Part shown: positions 7,957 through 15,149 of the stretch, in pieces
Numbering within the stretch: the stretch's first letter is position 1
Layout of the letters: each line of letters opens with the position of its first letter
Assembly: GCA_029987395.1 (NCBI GenBank)
Contig: DALTVX010000004.1
Location: forward strand, 1-21,143
DNA: 21,143 nucleotides
Direction: 5' to 3'
From: Methanocorpusculum sp.
GTDB taxonomy: Archaea; Halobacteriota; Methanomicrobia; Methanomicrobiales; Methanocorpusculaceae
Notes under the pieces: generated by a model
The model's database searches: none
What the model was told of the DNA's origin: nothing
What the model saw: the letters and a program-made list of their open reading frames with translations, nothing else
Program-made: the position numbers and the translations under genes

Positions 7957-9116
7957 TTTCGCTCACTCCTCTTATATTCCACATCCATCTCCCTCAGCAC
8001 TTTGACCTCATGCTCCACAAACTTCTCCAGCTCCTCAACGCTCGGCAGAACAACCTCATACTTCGACACAAACACCTCATTTGACAGGCCCCCCGTCGCA
8101 TACTCCACGACCATCTCATCCTTCCTCGGGCAAAGCAGCAGACCCACCGGCGGATTATCCCCCTCACACATCTCATTTCTCTTAAACCAGTTCAGATACA
8201 TGTTAATTTGTCCTACATGTGCATGACTCAACCCCTCCATTTTGAGATCCACCAGAACATGGCACTTCAAAATCCGGTGATAAAACACCAGATCCGCAAA
8301 ATAATACTCATCCCCGATCAGCATCTTCTTCTGCCGCGCCTCAAAACAAAACCCGTGCCCAAGCTCCAGCAAAAACTCCTTCAGCTTATCCAGAAGTGCC
8401 GACTCGAAACACGACTCATCCATCACCTCAGCCGGCTTCAGCCCGAGGAATTCAAACACATACGGATCGCGGATCACCAAAGCAGGCGTCAGCTTCTCCG
8501 CCGAAATCTCCGCAAGCTCTGCAAGCTTCTTCTTATCCTTCGACAGACCCGAACGCTCAAAATACATCGAATCGATCTGCCGCTTCAGCTCCCGGACCGA
8601 CCACACTCCCCGGATACACTCAACTTCATAAAATGCACGCTTCAGCGGGTCATCAATCTGCAAAATTTCGGAAATATGCGAAAAAGACAACGATGAAACT
8701 AGTTTTTCAGGAGTCACACTGAATTTGGGAGTCAGTGACTCCCAAATTCCTCCTATTAAAATATTTTGTTGGTTTGTCTCAGGTGAACAGATCGAGAGAA
8801 ACTGGGTTTTAATCGCCTCCGGCAAAACCTCACCGACCCCGGGGTATCGTTCATAAAACAAAACATACCGCAAAAGTTCCCGCCGATCACATCGCCTCAC
8901 ACCACTCTGTTTCAACTCGCTGGAAATACGCTCATACAACCTCTCCCCGTACCCCGCACGATCCGCCCGGTGGAGTTCAAACTCCTTAATATACGCCCCC
9001 ACACACCAGTTTCGAAGCGTCAGAGAAACATTTACTGCCTTAACTGCAGAAGAAAGACACCGGGAATCAACCTCCCGGATCGATCCCACCAGCACATCAA
9101 ACGAAAACTCCGGCAT
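7953..9116 (-). CDS. DUF1016 (YhcG-type) PD-(D/E)XK nuclease, copy 1
   Basis: About 387 residues. The N-terminal half is the DUF1016 DNA-binding-like domain, with the family signature PLKRAFYEVECIRGVWSVRE and KLSFSH-like SLSFSH. The C-terminal half is a PD-(D/E)XK nuclease fold: LLELGHGFCFEARQ, FADLVFYH with D275, VDLK with D290 and K292, and VGQINMYL with Q303. Members of this family resemble Holliday-junction resolvases, and are often carried between hsdM and hsdS genes; their role there is not settled. I chose the ATG at 9116 because GAGGTG lies 5 bases before it; an upstream TTG at 9128 would read through that site. The stop overlaps hsdS by 4 bases. The gene contains a perfect 29-base palindrome at 8721-8749. 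It differs strongly from the second DUF1016 gene, so it is not a recent duplicate. Confidence 0.88.
   Translation of the reverse strand: MPEFSFDVLVGSIREVDSRCLSSAVKAVNVSLTLRNWCVGAYIKEFELHRADRAGYGERLYERISSELKQSGVRRCDRRELLRYVLFYERYPGVGEVLPEAIKTQFLSICSPETNQQNILIGGIWESLTPKFSVTPEKLVSSLSFSHISEILQIDDPLKRAFYEVECIRGVWSVRELKRQIDSMYFERSGLSKDKKKLAELAEISAEKLTPALVIRDPYVFEFLGLKPAEVMDESCFESALLDKLKEFLLELGHGFCFEARQKKMLIGDEYYFADLVFYHRILKCHVLVDLKMEGLSHAHVGQINMYLNWFKRNEMCEGDNPPVGLLLCPRKDEMVVEYATGGLSNEVFVSKYEVVLPSVEELEKFVEHEVKVLREMDVEYKRSERK
8721..8749. repeat. perfect 29-base palindrome inside a coding region
   Basis: GAATTTGGGAGTCA at 8721-8734, a single G, then the exact reverse complement TGACTCCCAAATTC at 8736-8749. 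It lies within DUF1016 copy 1 and encodes the peptide GIWESLTPKFS in the linker between the two domains. A related GAGTCA half-site lies just before it at 8711-8716. Confidence 0.95.
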
Positions 9117-9133
9117 CCTACACCTCAAACCCC
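9117..9133. repeat. 17-bp direct repeat, copy A (flanks a DUF1016 cassette)
   Basis: CCTACACCTCAAACCCC on the plus strand, identical to 10201-10217. On the minus strand it supplies the GAGGTG ribosome site of DUF1016 copy 1. Read in the hsdM frame it encodes GFEV-stop, the same residues that end HsdM. In that frame the preceding bases give KVK, a short resemblance to the HsdM tail KSVGFEV. Confidence 0.9.
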
Positions 9134-9134
9134 T

Positions 9135-10199
9135 TCACCTTTTATCTTCATTTTCTCCCCCCATACTCTCATACTCCGCTTCCATCTCCTTTAGCACCCT
9201 GTCACCAAAAATCTCCGCATTAGGCAAAATATCACGCAACTCTCTTGGAAGCTCCTGCATAAACTTATACTCACTAATGCCGATAGGCTTATTCATATCA
9301 CGCAAAGCATACTCAGCCACGAACGAATTCTCATCCCTGCACAAAATTAGACCTATTGAGGAATTATCCTCCGGTGCCTTAACCAAATCATCCACCGCAG
9401 ACAAATAAAAATTCATCTTCCCTGCCTGCTCAGGAGTAAACTTCCCCATCTTCAAATCCACCACAACATAACATCGAAGCTTCAGATGATAAAACAAAAG
9501 GTCAATAAAATAATCATCATCACCGACCACCAAATGATACTGCCGTCCTACAAATGCAAAACCAGAACCCAACTCCAAAAGCAGTTTCATCACATTACGA
9601 ACGAGTTCCCCCTCAATCTCAAGTTCAGCAGCCTCAGCCCCAAAAGAAAGGAAATCAAATACATAAGGGTCCTTCATAGCTGAAATGGCAAGATCACTCT
9701 GCTTTTTTGGAAGCACACGCTCAAAATTCTGCAGTTTTTGAGCAGAAACCTGACGACTATACAAACTTGTCGCGATCTGATGCTCTAAAACACGAACAGA
9801 CCACCCATGCTCACCGGCCATTTCTGCATACCATATCCTCTCATCAAACCCCTTCACCTTATCCAAAAGCATCGTTGTATGTGACCAGGAAATTTCTGCA
9901 GACAGTGTCTGCACAATTTTAGCATCAGGGAAATCCTCTGCGAACTTTCGCATATACCAGAGATTTCGGACAGAGAAACCTTTCAGATCCGGAAATTCGT
10001 ATCTGATATCCTTCGACAACCTCTCAACAAAACCAGAACCCCATGCCGACTTCGCTAAAATTACCCGACCTACCTGCCAATACAACTCCATCAACTCACG
10101 ATTTACTGAAGAAAACGCCCTGATCCGGGCATTCTGGATATCTTCCTTAATTCGTAAAAGCACATCTGTGTATTCGGGAAACCGCAAATCTTCCGCCAT
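9135..10199 (-). CDS. DUF1016 (YhcG-type) PD-(D/E)XK nuclease, copy 2
   Basis: 354 residues, complete. The N-terminal domain has the family segments YWQVGRVI, GFSVRNLWYMRKFAE and QTLSAEISWSHTTML. The nuclease domain has LLELGSGFAFVGRQ (E209), YFIDLLFYH (D233), VVVDLKMGKF (D248, K250) and AGKMNFYL. This is the more typical YhcG form; copy 1 has Q where this has K in the last motif. The ATG at 10199 follows a strong GAGGTG site that overlaps the hsdM stop codon, so expression is coupled to hsdM. The gene, with its 3' spacer, is bounded on both sides by an exact 17-bp direct repeat, so it looks like an inserted or removable cassette. Its enzymatic role in this locus is not known. Confidence 0.9.
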   Translation of the reverse strand: MAEDLRFPEYTDVLLRIKEDIQNARIRAFSSVNRELMELYWQVGRVILAKSAWGSGFVERLSKDIRYEFPDLKGFSVRNLWYMRKFAEDFPDAKIVQTLSAEISWSHTTMLLDKVKGFDERIWYAEMAGEHGWSVRVLEHQIATSLYSRQVSAQKLQNFERVLPKKQSDLAISAMKDPYVFDFLSFGAEAAELEIEGELVRNVMKLLLELGSGFAFVGRQYHLVVGDDDYFIDLLFYHLKLRCYVVVDLKMGKFTPEQAGKMNFYLSAVDDLVKAPEDNSSIGLILCRDENSFVAEYALRDMNKPIGISEYKFMQELPRELRDILPNAEIFGDRVLKEMEAEYESMGGENEDKR

Positions 10200-10200
10200 C

Positions 10201-10217
10201 CCTACACCTCAAACCCC
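10201..10217. repeat. 17-bp direct repeat, copy B
   Basis: Identical to 9117-9133, spaced 1084 bases from it. It overlaps the last codons and stop of hsdM and provides the GAGGTG ribosome site for DUF1016 copy 2. Recombination between the two copies would remove copy 2 exactly and join hsdM to DUF1016 copy 1 with an intact ribosome site. Confidence 0.9.
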
Positions 10218-11704
10218 ACACTCTTCAGCTGCTCCCTGATCTCCTCCTCCGCCTTTTGACTCTGGAGAAACAGATCTGACAACTCACCTGTAAGCCTCTC
10301 CATCTTCTCCGAAAACGGCTCCCCATCCTCCTCAACCTCCGCTAGGCCAACATACCGACCCGGTGTCAGAATAAAATCCTGCTTCGAAATAGTATCCGTA
10401 GAAACAACCGCACAGAACCCAAGCACATCCGAAAGTGTTCCCGCTTCAAACGAAGAAACCGTCTTACCAATCAACTCGATATCCTCATCCGTCAGCTCAC
10501 GAAGCTTCCTCGACTTCATCGTCCCCATACCCCGGGCATCGATAAACACCGTCTTATTCTTCTGCTTCTTATTCCGGTTAATAAACCAAAGAGACACCGG
10601 GATCTGCGTCGTAAAAAACAACTGCGGAGGCATAGCAACGATACACTCTATAAGATCCGCCATCACGATATTTTTCCGAATATCCCCTTCCCCGCCCGAC
10701 TGCGAAGAAAGCGAACCATTCGCCAGAACCAGACCCAGCCGTCCTTCTGGTGCCAGATGATGGATCATATGCTGCATCCAGGCAAAGTTTGCATTACCTG
10801 CAGGTGGGATCCCAAACTTCCACCGGGGATCATCCGCCAGCTTATCCGCCCCCCAGTTCGACAAATTGAATGGCGGATTTGCCATAATAAAATCAGCCTT
10901 CAGCGTCGGGTGAAGATCATTATAAAACGTATCCGCATGATACTTCCCAAGATCCGCCTCGATCCCCCGAATAGCCAGATTCATCTGTGCCATCTTCCAT
11001 GTAGTCGGATTTGAATCCTGACCATACACAGAAATATTATTGATGTTCCCCCGGTGGTTTTCGATAAACTTCGCTGACTGAACAAACATCCCTCCACTCC
11101 CGCAACATGGATCGTACACCCTCCCCTCACATGGCTGAATAACCTCAACAAGCGTCTTCACCACACATGCAGGCGTGTAAAATTCGCCCGCCAGCTTCCC
11201 TTCCTGCTCGGCAAACATCGAAAGACAATACTCATACGTCCGTCCGAGAATATCCTTACTATCCCCGTGATCTGCCATCATAATATTCGTAAACAGATCG
11301 ACCACCTCACCTAAACGCCGTTTATCCAATTCCGGGCGGGCAAAGGTCTTTGGCAGAATATCCTTCAGCCGCTTATTTTCCTTCTCGATCGCCCGCATTG
11401 CATCATCGATCACGGTCCCTATCTCGGCCGTGTGGGCTTTTTCTGCAATACCTCCCCAGCGGGCAGACGGGGGAACATAAAAAATACCATCGGCTGCGTA
11501 TTCATCGAGATCCTCCTCGAAACCCGCACCTTCCGCCTTCAAAGAGATAAACTTCTGTTCAAACTTATCAGAAATGTATTTGAGAAAAATCAAACCCAGA
11601 ACAACATGCTTGTACTCAGAGGCATCCATATTCCCGCGAAGAATACATGCCGCATTCCAAATTTTCTCTTCAAAACCTATTTCTACTGTATTTTTCTCTG
11701 CCAT
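10202..11704 (-). CDS. hsdM: Type I restriction-modification DNA methyltransferase subunit (HsdM)
   Basis: HsdM methylates adenine (N6) in the target chosen by HsdS, using S-adenosylmethionine. The 500 residues carry the HsdM N-terminal helical domain (KIWNAACILRGNMDASEYK at about 14-32, then FLKYISDKFE), the EFYTPACVV segment near 174-182, the cofactor motif DPCCGSGG at 198-205 and the catalytic NPPF at 276-279 typical of N6-adenine enzymes. Nothing is missing. The ATG at 11704 has a GGAG 11 bases upstream and a TATA-like element further out, so it is the likely first gene of the operon hsdM, DUF1016 copy 2, DUF1016 copy 1, hsdS, transglutaminase-like. Its last codons form part of the 17-bp repeat seen again in front of DUF1016 copy 1. 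Confidence 0.96.
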   Translation of the reverse strand: MAEKNTVEIGFEEKIWNAACILRGNMDASEYKHVVLGLIFLKYISDKFEQKFISLKAEGAGFEEDLDEYAADGIFYVPPSARWGGIAEKAHTAEIGTVIDDAMRAIEKENKRLKDILPKTFARPELDKRRLGEVVDLFTNIMMADHGDSKDILGRTYEYCLSMFAEQEGKLAGEFYTPACVVKTLVEVIQPCEGRVYDPCCGSGGMFVQSAKFIENHRGNINNISVYGQDSNPTTWKMAQMNLAIRGIEADLGKYHADTFYNDLHPTLKADFIMANPPFNLSNWGADKLADDPRWKFGIPPAGNANFAWMQHMIHHLAPEGRLGLVLANGSLSSQSGGEGDIRKNIVMADLIECIVAMPPQLFFTTQIPVSLWFINRNKKQKNKTVFIDARGMGTMKSRKLRELTDEDIELIGKTVSSFEAGTLSDVLGFCAVVSTDTISKQDFILTPGRYVGLAEVEEDGEPFSEKMERLTGELSDLFLQSQKAEEEIREQLKSVGFEV

Positions 11705-11730
11705 GACCGGTAATTCTCCACAAATGGGGG

Positions 11731-11740
11731 ATATATAATG
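11731..11740 (-). promoter_or_regulatory. possible TATA box of the hsdM operon
   Basis: Minus-strand bases CATTATATAT lie 27-36 bases upstream of the hsdM ATG. If this is the TATA box, transcription would start within about 10 bases of the ATG and miss the GGAG at 11716-11719, so which mode is used is unclear. Confidence 0.4.
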
Positions 11741-11863
11741 ATTCTCTATGGTGATTTAGCAGAGATAAATCAATCGTTTAGATTTTGACAGAGAATAAAT
11801 TTTGAGCGAAAAAACCCTCTCCATTCAAGAAAAATAGGCAATCTCATTTCAAACTAATACACA

Positions 11864-11880
11864 TTTCAAATGAATTGAAA
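11864..11880. promoter_or_regulatory. small inverted repeat upstream of hsdM
   Basis: TTTCAA at 11864-11869 and TTGAAA at 11875-11880 with 5 bases between. It could be an operator for the hsdM operon, but short A/T arms like these also occur by chance. Confidence 0.15.
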
Positions 11881-11935
11881 ATAGAAGACCTTCTCATGTA
11901 AGAACAAACTTAGAACATTTTTACTTACAAGGAGC

Positions 11936-11958
11936 CGCTGGGGCGGCGAATAGGATTT
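11936..11958 (-). repeat. right arm of 23-bp inverted repeat bracketing the hsd island
   Basis: The reverse complement reads AAATCCTATTCGCCG then CCCCAGCG, matching 958-980 at 22 of 23 bases. It lies in the 343-base gap between hsdM and the aminopeptidase gene. The sequence directly inside, AGGATTTGCCCGAACG at 11952-11967, also occurs inverted at 21125-21140, so the arm belongs to a dispersed intergenic element. Confidence 0.85.
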
Positions 11959-11971
11959 GCCCGAACGCATT

Positions 11972-11990
11972 CGCAAGGCTTTGCCTTGCG
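11972..11990. repeat. perfect 8-bp hairpin
   Basis: CGCAAGGC at 11972-11979, loop TTT, then GCCTTGCG at 11983-11990. It directly follows the repeat arm and may be part of the same intergenic element. No T run follows on either strand, so it does not look like an intrinsic terminator. Confidence 0.7.
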
Positions 11991-12030
11991 ATGACGATAT
12001 ACACCCCACACTCGCATGTTTCCTTCGAAA

Positions 12031-12054
12031 TATTCCTATTCCTATTCCTATTCC
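12031..12054. repeat. TATTCC x4 microsatellite spanning the aminopeptidase stop codon
   Basis: Four perfect TATTCC units. On the minus strand they read GGAATA, so the stop TAG of the aminopeptidase (12050-12048) lies within the repeat and is followed by more in-frame TAG codons. Change in unit number would not alter the protein. Confidence 0.9.
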
Positions 12055-14831
12055 CGTTTGCCGACCTTATCTAGGATCTGTATCACAGACCTATGAACCG
12101 AAGGAGCATCACACTCTGGAATAGTATCACGCAGATTTTCTAAGATCCGGACAAGAGGTCCCCTCACATCATCCGCATACTCATTCAGATGAGAAAACAC
12201 TGAAAGCATCCCCGTTGTAAGATACTCATTCACCAGTGCAAGGCGGAGAAGCGAACCTTCCAAAAATTCCCGGCCGGCCTTTGTCTCGATCGAGACCTTG
12301 CGATTCTCGGAAAACCGAAGATACAAAGCACGGCTCATCCCGGCCTGTTCCGGATCAAAGGACGGTGAAGACTCAATGATCTTCAGATACTCGACAGTAT
12401 CCGGTGAACTCGTACCCGAAACCGCCGATATGAAGTTTTCAAACGCGATCGAATTACCCTTTGACCTAGCAAGTTCTGTATAGAGCATCTCCATACGACC
12501 CTTTGCACTGCTCGAAAGATACAGAGACAACGCCGTCATCCGGCCACTTGAACTGACCGCTTTTTCATATCTTTCCTGCAACAACGTGTGGACCTCCGGT
12601 GTATCCAGCGTTGCAAGCAAAGATAATATCAGATTTTTGACACTCCGGGTCTTGAATGTCCGGGCAAGCTTCGCCGGCGAACTGGTCTTCTCAGGAGTAG
12701 AGGTGTACGCCATGAGAAGAGCGTGCAATTTGGCCGTATGAGACCTGGCAACAGCGGACATGAATCGTTTTTTTGCCGCGTGAAGTTTTGTATAGGAGTA
12801 TGCATACGCGGGGTCATGTACCGACTCAAAAAGAGTGAGAGCCAAAGCACCCACACGCTCCATCGTCAAAGAGTCTGAAAGGACACCGAAATACTCATCC
12901 ACCAAACGCTTCGAAACCTCTGCCGTATCATCACGACAGAGCCGCACCATCTCACGCTCGAACAGTGTGCAGTGAGCTAAAAACGATGTAACAACATCCG
13001 TGTCATGCTCAAGCTGCAGATAAAGTTCATCATCAGAAGCCGAGGTCTCCATACGAAGATAGGCGGCATGATTCAGATTCCAGACAGCAAACGAAAACGC
13101 CCCCGTGCACGGGATCTGAAACGTCAGCTGAGTTGAATCGATCTTTTTTATGAAATCAGCAACGATCACGCCCTTATCATTGATCAGCCGGCCGGTCAGC
13201 GGAAAGATCCAGGGACTGTTTTCCGCAGGGACCTTCTGTGTTACAAAGATCTCGGCAACATCATTCTCAGGAATATACTTTGCAGATGCGGAAACGACAG
13301 GGTAGCCGGTTTGTTTCAGCCACCGATCCGACATAAAGGAGAAGTCGGTTTTACCCACATCCTCCATCGCATGCAACCAGTCACGCGGAGAGGCATTTTT
13401 CCCGGCAAACCGTCGGTGATATAGATCAAGAGCCCAGGCAAACGGCCGTTTTCCGATCATGATCTCGATCATGCGAGTGAATTCGGGGGCCTTGACATAC
13501 GTCACAGAGGTGATGAGGTCGTTTGGATCATTGAACCCTGAAGGTTCGATTGGCATAGCGACCAGACCGGTATCCAGAGAAAATGTCCCGGTACCGGGGG
13601 TATATATCTGCAGGATATTTTGGAGTCTGACATACTCTTTGCCAAAAAGGAAGGCAAGATATTCATCCTCTATCATCACCGTTGCCGCTTCGTTCAGCCA
13701 GATCGAAAACGGCGTGTCTCCGGTGACACTGGAACCATTCAGATTATGATAGAACTCATGCAACTTGACACCGATCAGATACTCATACGAGGCGTCGGAT
13801 AATTCGGGGTCCGGCATGATCCGGCTCGCAATGATCGTTGTGTTGCCGGTGTTTTCCATCCCGCCGAAGTCTGAGTTCTGCATGGAAATTTCACGATAGA
13901 CCTCGAACGGATACTGATATCCGCAGACAAGGTTTCTCATCAGGAAAGAGATCTGCCGCTGAACTGGTTCTATTGCCGCAAGACATTCCTCCGGCGAGGT
14001 GTCCAGTGTGAGGTCATCACGAACTTTAGAGAGCCGGTAGACCTCATTTCTTAGATCGATGTCGTCATATTTTTCCGGACCGGTGTAGAGATAGACCCAG
14101 AGGATACCGTCTGCCAAAATATTTAGAGCGATTTTTGCCGAGGAAGGATCCGAACCTTTGGATCCAAGAAGTTCGAGCCGAACTTTCTTTCCATCCGGAT
14201 ACGTGAAGTTTCGTGCAAAGGTGTCCCATGTTCCAACACCGAGGAAGAAAAGATACGGCGGCATGGGTTCGTTGTTTTGGTAGGTGATGGTGTCACGCAT
14301 GTCATCATACCGCATCCGTTCCCGGACCACGTTACCGTTTGAGATGAGGTTGGTGTATCGTGAGTCGGCGATGATGGTGGTGGTCCAGGTGGATTTTGCC
14401 CGCATGTCATCAAGACAAGGGACCATGCGCTGAAAACCCCACTGCTGACATTGGGTGATCATGGTGCGAGGGAGACCTTTGGGCGTGATGTCGTAATAGA
14501 TCCCTTCCAGGATATTTGATGTGGGGCGGCAGATGGAGATGGTGGAGATCTTAAACTCTGCCCCTTTGGACAAGGGACGCTGAAGGGAGATGGTGATCAG
14601 GTCGTTTTCATAGACATAACTTACCGGACGGGTGTTTTGCCGGATGCTTTGTATCTCCAGGTTTTTTGCATTGAGGACGAGTTCACTTAATTTATCGGTG
14701 CGAACGGTGAAGGTCGTCTCGGCAGAGACGGTAACACGTTCCTCGGTAATATCAAACACAACGGTGATATGGTTGACCCGAACAGGCGGTTCGGGGAATT
14801 CGGCCGGATGGTATCGATAGGTATCTGCCAT
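12048..14831 (-). CDS. M1-family zinc metallo-aminopeptidase
   Basis: A 927-residue zinc aminopeptidase that would trim N-terminal residues from peptides in the cytosol; no signal peptide is seen. The order is as expected: an N-terminal beta domain (about 1-200), the exopeptidase motif GGMENTGN at 323-330, the zinc site HEFYH at 358-362 with the third ligand E381 in WLNEAATV at the usual spacing, and a likely catalytic tyrosine near Y445 (SVTYVKAPEF). A helical C-terminal part fills about 590-927. GGMEN replaces the common GAMEN, a known kind of variation. The ATG at 14831 has no Shine-Dalgarno, and a T-rich element about 38 bases upstream suggests a leaderless or short-leader mRNA. It lies outside the hsd repeats and looks like a single housekeeping gene. 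The exact subfamily (tricorn-interacting factor or aminopeptidase N type) is not resolved. Confidence 0.92.
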   Translation of the reverse strand: MADTYRYHPAEFPEPPVRVNHITVVFDITEERVTVSAETTFTVRTDKLSELVLNAKNLEIQSIRQNTRPVSYVYENDLITISLQRPLSKGAEFKISTISICRPTSNILEGIYYDITPKGLPRTMITQCQQWGFQRMVPCLDDMRAKSTWTTTIIADSRYTNLISNGNVVRERMRYDDMRDTITYQNNEPMPPYLFFLGVGTWDTFARNFTYPDGKKVRLELLGSKGSDPSSAKIALNILADGILWVYLYTGPEKYDDIDLRNEVYRLSKVRDDLTLDTSPEECLAAIEPVQRQISFLMRNLVCGYQYPFEVYREISMQNSDFGGMENTGNTTIIASRIMPDPELSDASYEYLIGVKLHEFYHNLNGSSVTGDTPFSIWLNEAATVMIEDEYLAFLFGKEYVRLQNILQIYTPGTGTFSLDTGLVAMPIEPSGFNDPNDLITSVTYVKAPEFTRMIEIMIGKRPFAWALDLYHRRFAGKNASPRDWLHAMEDVGKTDFSFMSDRWLKQTGYPVVSASAKYIPENDVAEIFVTQKVPAENSPWIFPLTGRLINDKGVIVADFIKKIDSTQLTFQIPCTGAFSFAVWNLNHAAYLRMETSASDDELYLQLEHDTDVVTSFLAHCTLFEREMVRLCRDDTAEVSKRLVDEYFGVLSDSLTMERVGALALTLFESVHDPAYAYSYTKLHAAKKRFMSAVARSHTAKLHALLMAYTSTPEKTSSPAKLARTFKTRSVKNLILSLLATLDTPEVHTLLQERYEKAVSSSGRMTALSLYLSSSAKGRMEMLYTELARSKGNSIAFENFISAVSGTSSPDTVEYLKIIESSPSFDPEQAGMSRALYLRFSENRKVSIETKAGREFLEGSLLRLALVNEYLTTGMLSVFSHLNEYADDVRGPLVRILENLRDTIPECDAPSVHRSVIQILDKVGKRE

Positions 14832-15026
14832 AAGTATGCTGATAGTTCAATTGGGTGTGGTATCAGATAAAAACCGATGGCGAAAAAGTGGGTAGTCATG
14901 TTTTTATTGTGAAAAGGAGGTATAATATCTTGGGTGTATATTGATCTGGTGTATGGGATAGGCATGGATCTCGGCTAAGGATGTTGTGTTCACTCTAAAA
15001 AGATTCGAGGCCGAATATGCTACTGA

Positions 15027-15034
15027 TATAATTA
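15027..15034 (+). promoter_or_regulatory. possible TATA box for the second transglutaminase-like gene
   Basis: TATAATTA followed by TC. Transcription would start near 15055-15060, giving a leader of about 90-95 bases whose first AUG is the small open frame at 15061. Confidence 0.4.
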
Positions 15035-15060
15035 TCTTAGTAAAAAATAACAGCATAACA

Positions 15061-15147
15061 ATGGTAAACGGATGGCTCTATCTCTCTATTATTAGCGCAT
15101 CCTTAACGTTCCATCTGGAACTATCACCTGATAAGAAGGAGATTTAA
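15061..15147 (+). CDS. possible 28-residue upstream ORF
   Basis: ATG at 15061 to TAA at 15145-15147, encoding MVNGWLYLSIISASLTFHLE and then LSPDKKEI. Its stop lies 2 bases before the ATG of the transglutaminase-like gene and its last codons include that gene's AAGGAG site. Its ATG is about 30 bases downstream of a TATA-like sequence, so it could be translated from a leaderless mRNA and couple to the gene behind. It has no ribosome site of its own, and a 28-codon frame can arise by chance. Confidence 0.25.
   Translation: MVNGWLYLSIISASLTFHLELSPDKKEI
15136..15141 (+). promoter_or_regulatory. Shine-Dalgarno site AAGGAG
   Basis: AAGGAG lies 8 bases before the ATG at 15150 and fixes that start. 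Confidence 0.7.
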
Positions 15148-15149
15148 AA

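Larger units (their letters stand above)
14832..15149. other. divergent intergenic region, 318 bases
   Basis: It separates the minus-strand aminopeptidase from the plus-strand transglutaminase-like gene and must hold promoters for both. The minus strand has a TTTTTATCTG stretch near 14865-14874. The plus strand has TATAATTA at 15027-15034, then a 28-codon open frame and a strong ribosome site. I see no RNA gene or long repeat in it. Confidence 0.5.

Noticed and set aside
8208..8722. Plus-strand frames of 108 and 162 codons opposite DUF1016 copy 1
   Set aside because: Shadows of the nuclease gene, with compositionally biased H/L/R/Q or S/P-rich translations.
9114..9128. TTG start at 9128 for DUF1016 copy 1
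   Set aside because: It would place the start within the GAGGTG site that correctly precedes the ATG at 9116.
11972..11990. Intrinsic terminator at the perfect hairpin
   Set aside because: No T run follows on either strand, and the hairpin lies in a dispersed repeat element.
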